Notes under the pieces: model-generated
What the model saw: only the letters and a program-made list of their open reading frames with translations
Database searches by the model: none
Told to the model about the DNA's origin: nothing
Part shown: positions 46,637-57,100 of the stretch, in pieces
Position numbering within the stretch: the first letter of the stretch is position 1
Layout of the letters: the number at the start of each line of letters is the position of its first letter
Position numbers and translations under genes: made by a program
DNA from: Cryptomeria japonica
Taxonomy: Eukaryota > Streptophyta > Pinopsida > Cupressales > Cupressaceae
Length of the DNA: 64,000 nucleotides
Direction of reading: 5' to 3'
Assembly: GCF_030272615.1 (NCBI RefSeq)
Contig: NC_081406.1
Coordinates: 230,745,396 to 230,809,395, forward strand

Positions 46637-48372
46637 CTAATTTGTACTAGAAGGGAGAATGTCAAACCTTTCATCCTCAAACACCTCAGAGAGGTTTTCA
46701 CCGTTGGATACGCTCTTTGTTTTTACTTTTTTGGGATCAAACAATGCCACAGTGTGGTTTTCACTGGAAGATCCATGTTTTATTGTGATATTTTTGCAGC
46801 TGAAAGGTTTGGCATCCACCCCAAAGTATGTTGCACTATTAAGTTCGATGGCAAATCTAGCTTTGTGATCCCCGCTTGGTATATTATCCCGTAGTTCCAA
46901 AAATTCAATGATCACCTCATCATTTTGGAATTGGTCAAGGCATGGGAGATTAAGTTGGTTCCAATTAATGAGCTCGAGGTGGATAATGGGCATGACTTCA
47001 TCAATTAAGTTAAGTTCAGAGGAGGTGTCAATGAGGGTTAAGATACATGAGTGAAGGGCATCGATGGTACTCTCCTTGTCAGATTCTGGTGTCGGATTTG
47101 ATGTAGAACCTGTGGAAGGTGCTTCTAGCTCAGGAGCCCAAAAGGTTTTAATCCATGCCTCCCCGTAAACTAGTATATCCTTACGGGGTGGGGGAGGCGA
47201 TGTGTCTTCCTCATCTGAAGTATTTATATTTACTAAATCAAATTCCCATTCATGGGAGTCGGTCTCTTAATCATTTTCTAACATCTGATTACCCTACCAT
47301 GTTGGGATGTCCTTTGTATTGAATCGTGCATTAGTCACGGGTTTATGCACTTTTATGGATGAGATTGATGGAGTTATTGATAGGATTATTGGTGTTGGGG
47401 ATACCGCTACTGTGAGTATCAGTATTGTTGGTGCTACGGTTGTTTCTGATGGTGATGTTGTTGATGGTACTGATGTTGTTGATGGAGTTATGGGGTTTAT
47501 TGAAGTTGTGGGTGCTATTACTGTTGCTACTGATGGGAGTATCAGTTTTGTTGGTGCAAAGGGTGTGAGTGATGTTGCAGATTTGATTATCAGTCTTGTT
47601 GGTGCAATGGGTTTTTTTGGTGCCACAGAAATAATCAAGGAAGGCTTCCTTGCAGTAACTGTTTGATACATGGGTTTACATTTGAATATGAGCTTGGGAA
47701 GAACTTCTTCGTGAAAGCCTAATCTAGTATTATCTTTCAGTTTCAACTCAAGCTGCAACGGCTCATGTCATCCTTGTTTTCAAGGTCCTAAAGTACTCTA
47801 ACCATCATATCCCATTCTTTGCATAATGGTAAGACCTTTGCCATATTTCTCCGTAGAAAGCTTAGCCTGTGGGATTTCTGTGATGATAGGGTCTTTATAG
47901 ATCCATTATGCTAGGTCCTCATCCTTAGTTTCTTCTTCCTAACTTTTACCAAAGATAAAATATTCCAAATTGCATGCTTGCTTAGAAGATGGAATTTGAA
48001 GCAACTTTTGAGGTTTACCATGAGTTCTAGGGGAAGTGGGTAATTTCCCAACACAAAAGAGTTGGCTTAGATTATATTCCTCAGGACCTTCCTCTGCCAT
48101 TTTCATTTTCAGCTTCTCTTGCTTTGGTATAGGGGTGTTTGAGTTGGAAAGAGAGGCGGGACTAACATATGATGTGGATGGGATAGCTTCTCTATTATTA
48201 GGAACGGTAATCTCTGGTTGATGGTTGATGTTTTAACAATATGCAAATGGATTTGCATCACCAAGGATTATAATTTCTACACTGTTATGAGGAAACTTGA
48301 TACACTGGTGATAGGTGGATGGAACAGCTTGCATGGAGTGTATCCAAGGTCTTCCTAATAACAAATTATACG
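46637..48372 (-). pseudogene. TAT2 protease-RT linker with G-patch and Thr/Ser/Pro-rich part
   Basis: Read right to left: [19 protein letters not shown] after the protease; G-patch-like KYGKGLTIMQRMGYDG and STLGP and LGF (about 47705-47866); a Thr/Pro/Ser-rich frame (47294-47640, for example SINPITPSTTSVPSTTSP); and 46637-46993 of unrecognised character (VDAKPFSCKNITIKHGSSSE). The T/P/S stretch looks like a flexible linker. Interrupted by stops. Confidence 0.65.
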
Positions 48373-48852
48373 TCAGAGAAGGTCTAGAACTTGACATATG
48401 ATGTGCTTCACCACTGGGCCCACTCGGATTAGTAACACAACTGCTCCTTTGGAAGAACGCTTCGCATCATCATAGGCTTTTATGGTTATCTTTTTGCGGG
48501 GGTCCACTGATTCAATTGCATATCCAAATGATGTGACCAACTGTAATGTACATATATTCAGGTCTGCTCCATTGTCAATCAAGACTCGCTTGATTCTATG
48601 TTGGTTGACGAATCCTTCAATGTGAAGGGATGCATTATGCGGTTGTTGGATTGAAGCATTATCACTTTCAGAGAAAGTGAGATAGGGTGATGACTTGAAG
48701 CTGCCAACCATGGCTTGAAATTGGTCCATGTTAAGGTTGGCAGAGACTGACGCTTCTTGGAGAGCTTGATCCAAGATTATTTTATGAGACGGTGATAGGC
48801 GCAAAAGATCTAAGATGGATATAAGTGCGGATGTCTTATCTAACATCTCCAC
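48373..48852 (-). pseudogene. TAT2 retropepsin-like protease
   Basis: Frame of 159 codons with IKRVLIDNGADLNICTLQLV and [20 protein letters not shown]. The active-site box reads DNG where TAT1 has DGG; canonical DTG/DSG is absent in both. Preceded by DQALQEASVSANLNMDQFQ, matching the TAT1 pre-protease helix region. Confidence 0.82.
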
Positions 48853-50593
48853 AAGATTGTACTACTTTGGGATGGATGGTGAGTTGTGTGGAGTTGCTTT
48901 AATGGTGATCTTGCTATGACACGTAACAACATTGCAGGTAGGACTTGGATCTTTGATGGTGATAGTTTCAATTTGTTCATCAGCATCATAGAGGTGATTC
49001 ACAATGTAATTATAAGCCGCTCACGTATAATTTGTTGTATCTATGTTTCGCCCTGAAGTGGAAGGGCCCCTTTGATCTTTTGATGGAAGTGGATTCTTAA
49101 ACATGAGATGATCTTTATTTGAGATTTTTGGGTCATGTCGTTCGATTTTAATTTTGCCTCAGTCAATAAGATCTTGAACAAGATCTTTTAGTCTATGACA
49201 GTTCCTTGTTTTATGCCCTTTCCCTTAATGGAACTCGCAATGTTCGTTATCTCTCCACCATGGAGGTTTGACCCAACGTTCGTAATTAGATGTCTTTGGT
49301 AAGGTCACTAGATTTGAAGAGACCAATTGACATAACATTATTTCAATAGGTTCCCCTAAGGGTGTGTATGTATGTTTTGGTTTATAATTTTGTTGTCATT
49401 GTCTTGGTTCCACTTGCGATGCATTGCAACCTTGATTTTGCAGAGGAGAAACAGTGTTGTTTTTAGGAGGGGGAATTTGCCTTGCAAATCAGACCACAAG
49501 TTGTGCAGTCTTTATAGTCCTTGCATCTACAACCCCATCATTAACGATGTTTTTGTTTTTATTCTAGAAGTTAGGTTTATCATTGTTAAAGCGTGGGTGA
49601 GGGCCATCTTTTGGTTCATTGTATATCTTGATAAGTCCCTTTTTGATGAGGGTCCGTTCACATTTTAACCCTTGGGTGATCATGTCATTAAGGACTCTAT
49701 GCCCTTCATGTCTAGGTGGAATTCCATTTCATCATTCAAGTTGGAAATAAATATTTCCACTAGCTCTCGTTCAGGTAGATGAAGATAACGTCTACTAGAC
49801 AGTTGCCTCCATCATTGCAAGAAAGCTGAAAATAGTTCCCCTGGTTTTTGCTTGGTATTACATAGATCCGCCATGGTAACATCGTGTTCTATGTTGTGTG
49901 AATAATGCACAATGAACTTTTGGATGAGTTCCTCGAATGTTCTAATGCCGCCTGTTAATTAGGAAAACCATTGTGTGGTTGTCCCTCTCAAACTCTGAGG
50001 AAAGAGGCACATTAGATATGTGTCTTCATATGCCACTTCTAGGCAAGCTAAATGAAATTCCCTAACTTAGGTGTTTCAAACCCTTGTGGAAAAGGTGGCA
50101 TATGTATATTCCTAGCAAAGGGATAGGGACAAATATCATTAAGTGAAAACTATTTAGTTTTCACACCACTGTGGAGTTGTTGGGCTAGATTCTCGACTTG
50201 TTGTCTTAACATGTCTATTTCATTAGGAGGACGAGGAGGTGGGGGATTTCCTTGATTAAGGTCATATCTGAAGTTATCTTGACCTCTTCCACCCTCGTTA
50301 TGACTATGGTGTTCCGATGTTTGCCATAATTATGCAGTATCAAAATCAGAGGGTAGTTTGGCTCCCTCTTGAGCAAGTCTCAAAAAATGAGCATCGGCGT
50401 TGTTTTTGAGGATTTCATCAAAAAGTAGATTGAAGAGGGGGTTGTGTTGTGCCCTTTCTATTGCTTCAGAAGTGGGAGTACTAGTATTTTCATCATTTGC
50501 ATTTCCTCCAATGGCTTCTTGAAATTCATTGATATTTTTGTCCTCCTCTTCTTTGCTTTCTAGTTGTCTAGTCCTTGATCTGGTTTGAGTCAT
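48853..50593 (-). pseudogene. TAT2 gag
   Basis: Start at 50593 (MTQTRSRTRQLESKEEEDKN) with FLRLAQEGAKLPSDFD; then ICPYPFARNIHMPPFPQGFE, a gag core with FIVHYSHNIEHDVTMADLCN, and GKGHKTRNCHRLKDLVQDLI near 49200 (nucleocapsid C-H-H-C-type box). Many stops and frame changes. No 27-bp array like that in TAT1. Confidence 0.8.
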
Positions 50594-53344
50594 TTTGTTT
50601 GAAAGTTATTTTTGAAGTGTGATGAAAGTGATGATGAGTTGGTGATAGAATGAGAGATGAATGTTTTGTGAAGTGTTTAAAATATGGATCTCTAACACTG
50701 AAGGTTTGATGTTACCAAACTCATTTTATGAATTGTTTGTTGTGTTTGTTAACAAGGTTGATATGATAAGGTATAGCAAGGTCTGGGATGTGTTACAAAC
50801 CAAACTACCTAGTAATGAGAGGATGCACTCATAGACTAGTTTTAACCTGCGTAGAAATGCCTCTTAGGATGAGTTTATCCTAGATGGAGAGACACTCTAA
50901 AGAGTGATGTGTTGTTTTGATTCAAGCAATATCTAAAAAGAACTTAGGACAAAACCTTTTTATGTTTCGAGAGTTGGAATGGATTGATGATGTATGAATG
51001 TGAGAATGGGTGGGAACTTCAATAAAAACTGTGTGTTACATATGGTACAAATTCTTCCTCTTCTCTCTTGGGGGTTGGTGGTTCTTCCCGAGCAATGTTA
51101 TATGTAATGCAGATGTCTAAAAAGAAAGCAGGGTTGATTATGCCTCTTTTGTTTTTATGATAACTCAAAGCTCTATACTGAGTAAAAGCTATGCTACTCA
51201 AAGGCTCTTTATCGAACTCGTTGGATTTTCCTTGAAGATATAGATGCATATGACGCAAGAAGGCTCTGTGTGAGACAAAAATTTATCTAGTGAGATAGAA
51301 AAAATTTCTTCTTTTGATGAAAGCCTTTGAGCTCAATGGTCTTTTCTTCAAATTGATATGTTGATGAAGATTCATTTTTCTCAAAATGTGAAGGATGGTC
51401 ATATGATTTGATATCTTGTTTTCACTTTGTTTTGATTTTTTTGCCAAATGTTGGTTTTGAAAATTTGTGTTGAATGAATACTTGTTTTTGAATTGGTTTT
51501 GACTTTCTTTGACAAGAAAACAGAGCAAGCACACAAACACAATAGTGTTGCCTCAAAAGGCACAAATAAGTGTGGGTCTAAATCAACCCAATCTTTGAAA
51601 TTTTTGACCCCTTTTCAAATGTTTTTGTATGTTTTTCCAAAATCCTGAAGTGGGCTCAATTTATCACTAGTCTGACACAAAATGAAGACACTTCAAATAC
51701 ACTTTATCCCTAAGGTCAAATGGCCAATTACGATAATTTTAGCCCAAATCTTGATATTTCTTCAACTTTGGTACTACATACCTTATGAATCCTGTCGTAG
51801 CAGGTAAGGATGTGATATACTAAGTCTTGCACGAGCATAACAGATATATGATCCCTATGATGGGGGAGTCACCACTTTTATCAACCTACAAGTATCCTTT
51901 CAAAAAGCCATGTTTCTACTAAAGGAAATATGTATGGTGAGTATCTTGGGAGAAAAACCATATATGCTCTTGCATTGAACTTCTCACAAATATGCTCAAT
52001 CAATAGAGCAGGTGGGTTTCTATATAAAAAGGTGTCTAGTAATGTTCAATGTTTTTGGACATAAGTTCATTCTGCAGTGACTCACTTAAGAGCCTTATAA
52101 CTTGTGGTGGGGCTCATATGTCCTTTCGGCAAGTTACACTGTAGGAATAGCTATACCCAAGGCTACAGCTTTCGCTGACACCTGATTTCTATAGCAGCTC
52201 GAGAGATTTACCGTGTGAGATTGTTCCTAAGATTGATGTGTCTCTTGGCAAGTCTCTCTTACAAAGATAAAATTTTGAGTGTTACTAACACTTTTCTCTT
52301 GCACCTAGGACCATGAAAGCCAAGGGAGAGGATAGTGTGTGTTATAAGTAGGACCACTCGACAAACTTTGCACAAGCGTGCCAATCACCAAAAACACTTG
52401 TTCTTTTTAACCAAGTTTTATAGCAATGTGATCTAACTATTTGGAGATGTTGCTCCAACAAAAATGGTGTTCTTTTTATCTTTCAAGGCAAAATGTTTTG
52501 TAATCTAAGAACTTGAAATCCTGGTCAACTAAATTGAGAACACATTTTGCTTGAAGTAAATCGATTGAACTTGAAGGGACAAATGGTTTGTACTTTTTAA
52601 TCTTGCCCAAAACGAAATGTTCATTGTGATTTTTAATTGGATGCAAGAAATACAAATTGTCTTGTTGATTTTAAGCACCAAAAATTTTGTTGGGTTTGGA
52701 GTTTGTGGTTCTTTTTAACTTTAACAAGTGAGATTATTTTTACAAGCCCTTTTAAAAGCCCAAATGGAAGTGAAGTTGATTTTAACCAAGAAAAGAAAGT
52801 GAATTCATTTTATGCTAACTTTAAAGACAAAGTTAGCAACATAAATAAATTTACTTCCTAAGCTTCAATTTTGGAAATCTTTCAAAAATGGGGTTAGTCC
52901 AAACCTACACAAAAGATAATTAGTTAGTAAAATCTGAATGTTTGGTGGGCTTCTACAAGCCTAATATTTTTGGTTTTTCGATTACAAGGAAATTTTTTAC
53001 AACTCTCTATTACAATAGCGCTACTCTGTGTGGAAACAAAAGTGCTATTTAACACAAAAGCGCTAAATAACAAACGAAAGTGCTAAAATAAATGCAAACG
53101 TGCTATAAAAAGGGACATAAGCGCTAAAAGAACTCTGTCAAACAGTGAGCTGAAAGCGCTAAAACTAAACACGATAGCGCTATATAATGGTCAATAGCGC
53201 TAAAAGAAAGACAATAGCGTCAGTTGAGAGACAATAGCGCTATTATTAGGAACCACAATGCTAAAGTACCAACTTTTGAAGGCACTAGAACATGAACAAT
53301 GGCGCTAAAGTGTGACCTGTGTGTCAATTAAAACATGAAAAAGT
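50594..53344 (-). other. TAT2 leader
   Basis: A 2.75-kb leader, long as in Tat elements. Contains an aligned block shared with TAT1 (51640-51980), short open frames (51019-51258 and 51283-51540, - strand) and the AGCGCT array next to the LTR. No primer site can be recognised at 53320-53344, where TAT1 has a clear one. The 79-codon frame 51019-51258 (RHMHLYLQGKSNEFDKEPLS) looks protein-like but I do not recognise it; Tat/Ogre elements may carry an ORF before gag. Confidence 0.6.
53010..53310 (-). repeat. AGCGCT tandem array, 5' leader copy
   Basis: About 13 units of roughly 22 bp with + strand core GACAATAGCGCTAAAA. This is the reverse complement of the core in the 38396-38655 array, so the two arrays are inverted relative to each other across about 14.4 kb. 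Confidence 0.8.
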
Positions 53345-54819
53345 TGGTAATTTTCAAAAAGATATTAGGATATTGTCAAGACAAACACAAACAAACAAGC
53401 AACAAATCGAGTGTTAGTGTTAGAAATCACAAATCAAACACTGTCCTAAGCAAGCATATCAAGAGAGACACAAGACATAAAAATAGAAAGCTCGATAAAT
53501 CTAAGAAATGCAGTAAAGCATCTCAAAATACCCTCCACCATGCTTGTAGCTTCTCCTCCCTTGTTTCTCTCCTCTCCAAGTTCCCAAATGAGTCTAGCTC
53601 TCAGTAGCTTTTTGCAATATTCTGGATTACTTATGGAGGTTCAAGATTGTAGAATGAATGATTATGAAAATGCAAATGTGAACAAGCTAAAATGATATAT
53701 TATATAATTATCTAATATTAATTTTAGCCCAAAAAGAAAATGTGTATGATTATGCTAAATGCTCTCTAAATTTCACTATAAATTAGATGCATGCAAGATT
53801 TCAGGATTTGGATTATGAAGAAATGAGCTCTATTTATAGGTAAAATGGAGCAATGGATGGTTGAGATTGAGTAAACTCAACAAGGGTCGGGATTGATGGC
53901 TTTATGATCCATGTGAGGGCTTTCAATTCAATCTCAGGATGACAAATGTCAACAAGAGATGGGTTGAGAGGAGAGGGAATAAGCATTAAATGTTTGACAT
54001 GACTTGAGGGTCAACTTGCGAGGTAAGGTTAATGTTGAGTTGAAAGAATTATCCAATAAATAATGGCTTTATCCAATGGATAAACTCTTGTGCAAGAGCT
54101 ATTGAGGATAACCATGGTCAAAGCAATAAATTCTTGAAGAGACCCATGAGTCAAATAGAGGTTGAGTTAGAGGGAAAGTCTCTAACAATGGGGCCAAGTT
54201 GAGTTAACCATAAATGGTTATGTAAGAGCCATTTATGGTCATGTAAGAGTCATTAGTGGTTTGGAAGACTTTAGGGGTTAGCTTGTTAAACACATAAAGC
54301 ATTAAATGTTTTTCAAAGACTTTGAGGGCTTTGAGAAGTGACTTCAAGTTTCTTAGGAATGTGACAATAATTAGGCGATGGATTAGGTTAATTAGGAATG
54401 ATTAGAAAGTGGTTAGAAGGGTCTAGAAGAGGATTTAGGATTGCAAGTGGGTTTGGTGGGTGAGAGAAAATAGAATTTAAATTAAAATAAAATTAATTTA
54501 TTTCAATTGTGGTTACAACTTGCATTTGTAGGAGAATACAAGTGGGGGGGAGATTTAATAATTTAAATAAATGTTTTATTTATTTATTTAAGAGAGGAAA
54601 GGGGTTGAAATTAAATAAATGTGATTTATTCATTTAATTGATTGTGAATTTGGTTTAATGAATTAATTAAAATAAATTGAATAATTTATTAATTAATTTG
54701 AAAATGATTGAAGATGAATTAATTAAATGTTAATTTATTTAACTGTTGGCTAGTGGGTTTATTAATCAAATAAATAGTAAATATTTATTTAATTAAATGG
54801 ACAGATTTATGTGACTACG
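53345..54819 (-). mobile_element. TAT2 right LTR (5' LTR in element sense)
   Basis: About 1,475 bp, colinear with 36375-37838 from GGATATTGTCAAGACAAACAC on; the first 25 bp are more diverged, so 53345 is approximate. TATA box as in the other copy (complement of 53830-53839). The outer end reads CTACG (A to G), followed by the target duplication ATATG. Confidence 0.88.
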
Positions 54820-54824
54820 ATATG

Positions 54825-55392
54825 GATATGTAATGTGTGAATAATGCAATATCATTCAGGCAGAGGATTTGGTCGATCATTGGAGATCGAATTGGGTTTA
54901 TGTAAAAGGATTTAGTCCTTTGGTATTGAGCTTAACTGAAACTATACTCAAGCATAGGAGATGCTATCTTTGCAGTTCATTCATTCTTCCAGATTGTAGT
55001 CTGGATTTCTATGTAGTCAGTGAGACTCCTTTTGTGATGAGCAGTGTGCTCTAGGTTGTTGGCCTTCCAGCATGTGGAGGCCCCTCAATTGTAGTTCACA
55101 TACTTACTGCAAAAGTATTATCTGATTGTGGGTAGGATTCCCACCATGATTTTTCCCTTTACCGAGTTTTCCACGTATAAATCTTGGTGTCATGTGGATG
55201 GTATTTATTCTCTGATTATTGTTTATGCTTAATTGGTTTAACTACTATTACAGTATCTGGTTTAAGCATTCTGGTATTAATGTTTTGGGTTTCGGTATTA
55301 AAGTTTTAATTGCTAAATGTTTTGGTAATCTATGACAACTGATTCACCCCCCCCCCTCTCAGTTGTCTTCTGGTTATCTGAACGCTCTAATA
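54825..55392 (+). mobile_element. COP3 3' LTR, second part
   Basis: Continues from 36374: GATATGGATATGTAATGTG aligns with the COP3 5' LTR near 33588, through the C-run to CTAATA (CA decayed to TA). With the first part it totals 1,245 bp against 1,242 bp for the 5' LTR. Confidence 0.92.
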
Positions 55393-55397
55393 GGTTG

Positions 55398-55909
55398 AAA
55401 CTGGTAGAGCAGTGTATTAAAGGGTTGAAAAACTTCATTTGCAATAGGGAAGTTATTTTTGTATTTTAATCTTCATATTGTTTTCACTGAGTAGGTGCTT
55501 ATTGTAGGGGTTGTAGCTCCTTTAGGTTGTAGCCTATAAATTGTTTAGGGGTTGGTTCTCCTTTGAGTCGGTGCTTAGAAATCAGGGGTTGGTGCTCCTT
55601 AAGTTGGTGCCCTAAAATTGTAATCAAATCTTTTACATTGTGAGGCTGGATTGGAGCATAAGATCTCTAGTAGCTATTCTCACTGATATTTATCCACATT
55701 GGGTTTTCCTCGTATATCTGGTGTTATGTGAGCATTCTTGTGTATGAGTTATGTTGATGCTATAGAAAATTCTTTCACACACTTATTTTGCACTGTTTGG
55801 GCTACCAGTCAGCACTCATTTTATTTTATATTGTACTGGTATATCCTTGTTGAAGAAAAAGTGTTTAAATCACTGATTAATCCCCCTCAGTGATCCATTG
55901 TGTTCAACA
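55398..55909 (+). mobile_element. COP4 5' LTR, second part
   Basis: Continues from 32914 and aligns with 61108-61620 (CATTTGCAA..., GGTTGGTGCTCC..., ending GTTCAACA). Joined length 1,737 bp. The primer site follows. Confidence 0.92.
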
Positions 55910-55911
55910 AT

Positions 55912-55923
55912 TGGTATTAGAGC
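55912..55923 (+). promoter_or_regulatory. COP4 primer binding site
   Basis: TGGTATTAGAGC, one C-to-T change from the initiator-Met tRNA complement, two bases after the LTR. Confidence 0.9.
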
Positions 55924-55984
55924 CTAGGTACCCTATTTTGTCAAAGCATTCTCTAGCTTGGGTAGATCCTATCAAGTGTTCACA

Positions 55985-57100
55985 ATGGCAAGAAATGAAT
56001 CTACCTCCTTAAAAGCCCCTATGTTTGATGGTGTCAACTATGCCTTTTGGAGTAGAAGAATGGAAACCTATTTGTCCTCTCTAGGTTGTAATGTATGGAT
56101 GTTGGTTGTGAATGGGTATACAATCCCTAATAATCCCCCTACTAATCAAGATGCTAAGAAGGAATGCGAGAACAATGCTAAAGCTAAAAATGTCATTCTT
56201 AGTGGGTTATCTGATAATGAGTTTGTTAAGGTCATGCACTGTTCATCTGCCAAAGAAACTTGGGATAAGTTGCAGAAGATATTTGAAGGTGATGCTAAAG
56301 TCAAGGAAGCCAAGTTACAGACATTGAGAGCACAACTTGAGGGTTTGAAGATGAGAGATAAAGAGAAGATTGTTGACTATCTCCAAAGGATTGATGAAAC
56401 AACAAACATCATTAGAGGGCTTGGAGAAGAAATAAAAGATGAGGTGGTAGTGAAGAAAGTACTTAGATCTCTCACATCTAAGTATGATACAAAGGTTTCA
56501 GCAATAGAAGAATAAAATATGAAGGCAACATCGAAGCTTTAGACAAGATGTTGATAAAATAGAAGCAATCTAAAGATACTGGTGGCAGGATTTGAAGAGG
56601 GTCAAAGTTCAAAAAGCAAAGACACATCTGGTAAAGAGATACAGATTACTTCTTCAAATGAAGGTGAAGAGAAGAAGACATTCATGGTAAGCAAGGATAC
56701 CGATAAGAAGACATATGAAGATTCTGTTAAGAACCGCCACACAAACTGGTATACACAATCAATAAACTGGAGGCTATACTCAATGCACTGACATGCAGAT
56801 CCAAGGAGAAATGCAAGAGTTGATCATGAAGAATTCACCAGAGTTAGCAGCATGAAAGGAAGACCCTCAGTAAGGCAGTCATTTGTAGGGCCAAGACAAT
56901 CTAACCGGTATGTTCGAAATTTTCATGATTATTGTCGCCGATGTAATAAATTCGTTCATAGAATGGCAGATTGTAGGAAAATGAATGTCAACCCTAGTTT
57001 TGAGAGTAGAAACTCATTTTTTGCATTACAAAGTACAAATGTCACATGTTATAATTGCAATGAGTTTGGTCATAAGAGTTATGAGTGTAGAAGAAATATT
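55985..57100 (+). pseudogene. COP4 gag with two zinc knuckles
   Basis: ATG at 55985 (MARNESTSLKAPMFDGVNYA). The open frame runs to 56515 with the UBN2-like gag core (FWSRRMETYLSSLG; AKETWDKLQKIFEG; LRAQLEGLKMRDKEKI; VVKKVLRSLTSKYD). After several breaks two CX2CX4HX4C knuckles follow: CRRCNKFVHRMADC (about 56937) and CYNCNEFGHKSYEC (about 57049). The second is directly followed by pre-integrase sequence, so gag and integrase are fused with protease missing. Confidence 0.88.

Larger units (their letters stand above)
36375..54819 (-). mobile_element. TAT2: Ty3/gypsy Tat-lineage element in the COP3 3' LTR
   Basis: 18.4-kb element read right to left: LTR 53345-54819, leader, gag, protease, G-patch linker, reverse transcriptase, two RNase H domains, integrase, antisense PMD gene, LTR 36375-37838. 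The target duplication ATATG flanks it exactly (36370-36374 and 54820-54824), and the COP3 LTR is colinear across the gap. The LTRs differ by about 5% in the first 400 bp, lowest in the nest, fitting the most recent insertion. Confidence 0.95.
32915..55392 (+). mobile_element. COP3: internally deleted Ty1/copia element in the COP4 5' LTR
   Basis: 5' LTR 32915-34156, primer site, short interior 34157-35697, and a 3' LTR split by TAT2. Flanking 5-mers AATTG (32910-32914) and GGTTG (55393-55397) agree at three of five sites, both differences A/G, as expected for an old duplication. The interior is about 1.5 kb against about 4.6 kb in COP2, so it could only move with proteins from another element. 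Confidence 0.9.

Noticed and set aside
47307-47666. 119-codon + strand frame rich in Val/Gly/Asp
   Set aside because: Shadow of the Thr/Pro/Ser-rich linker on the - strand, which continues the TAT2 polyprotein.
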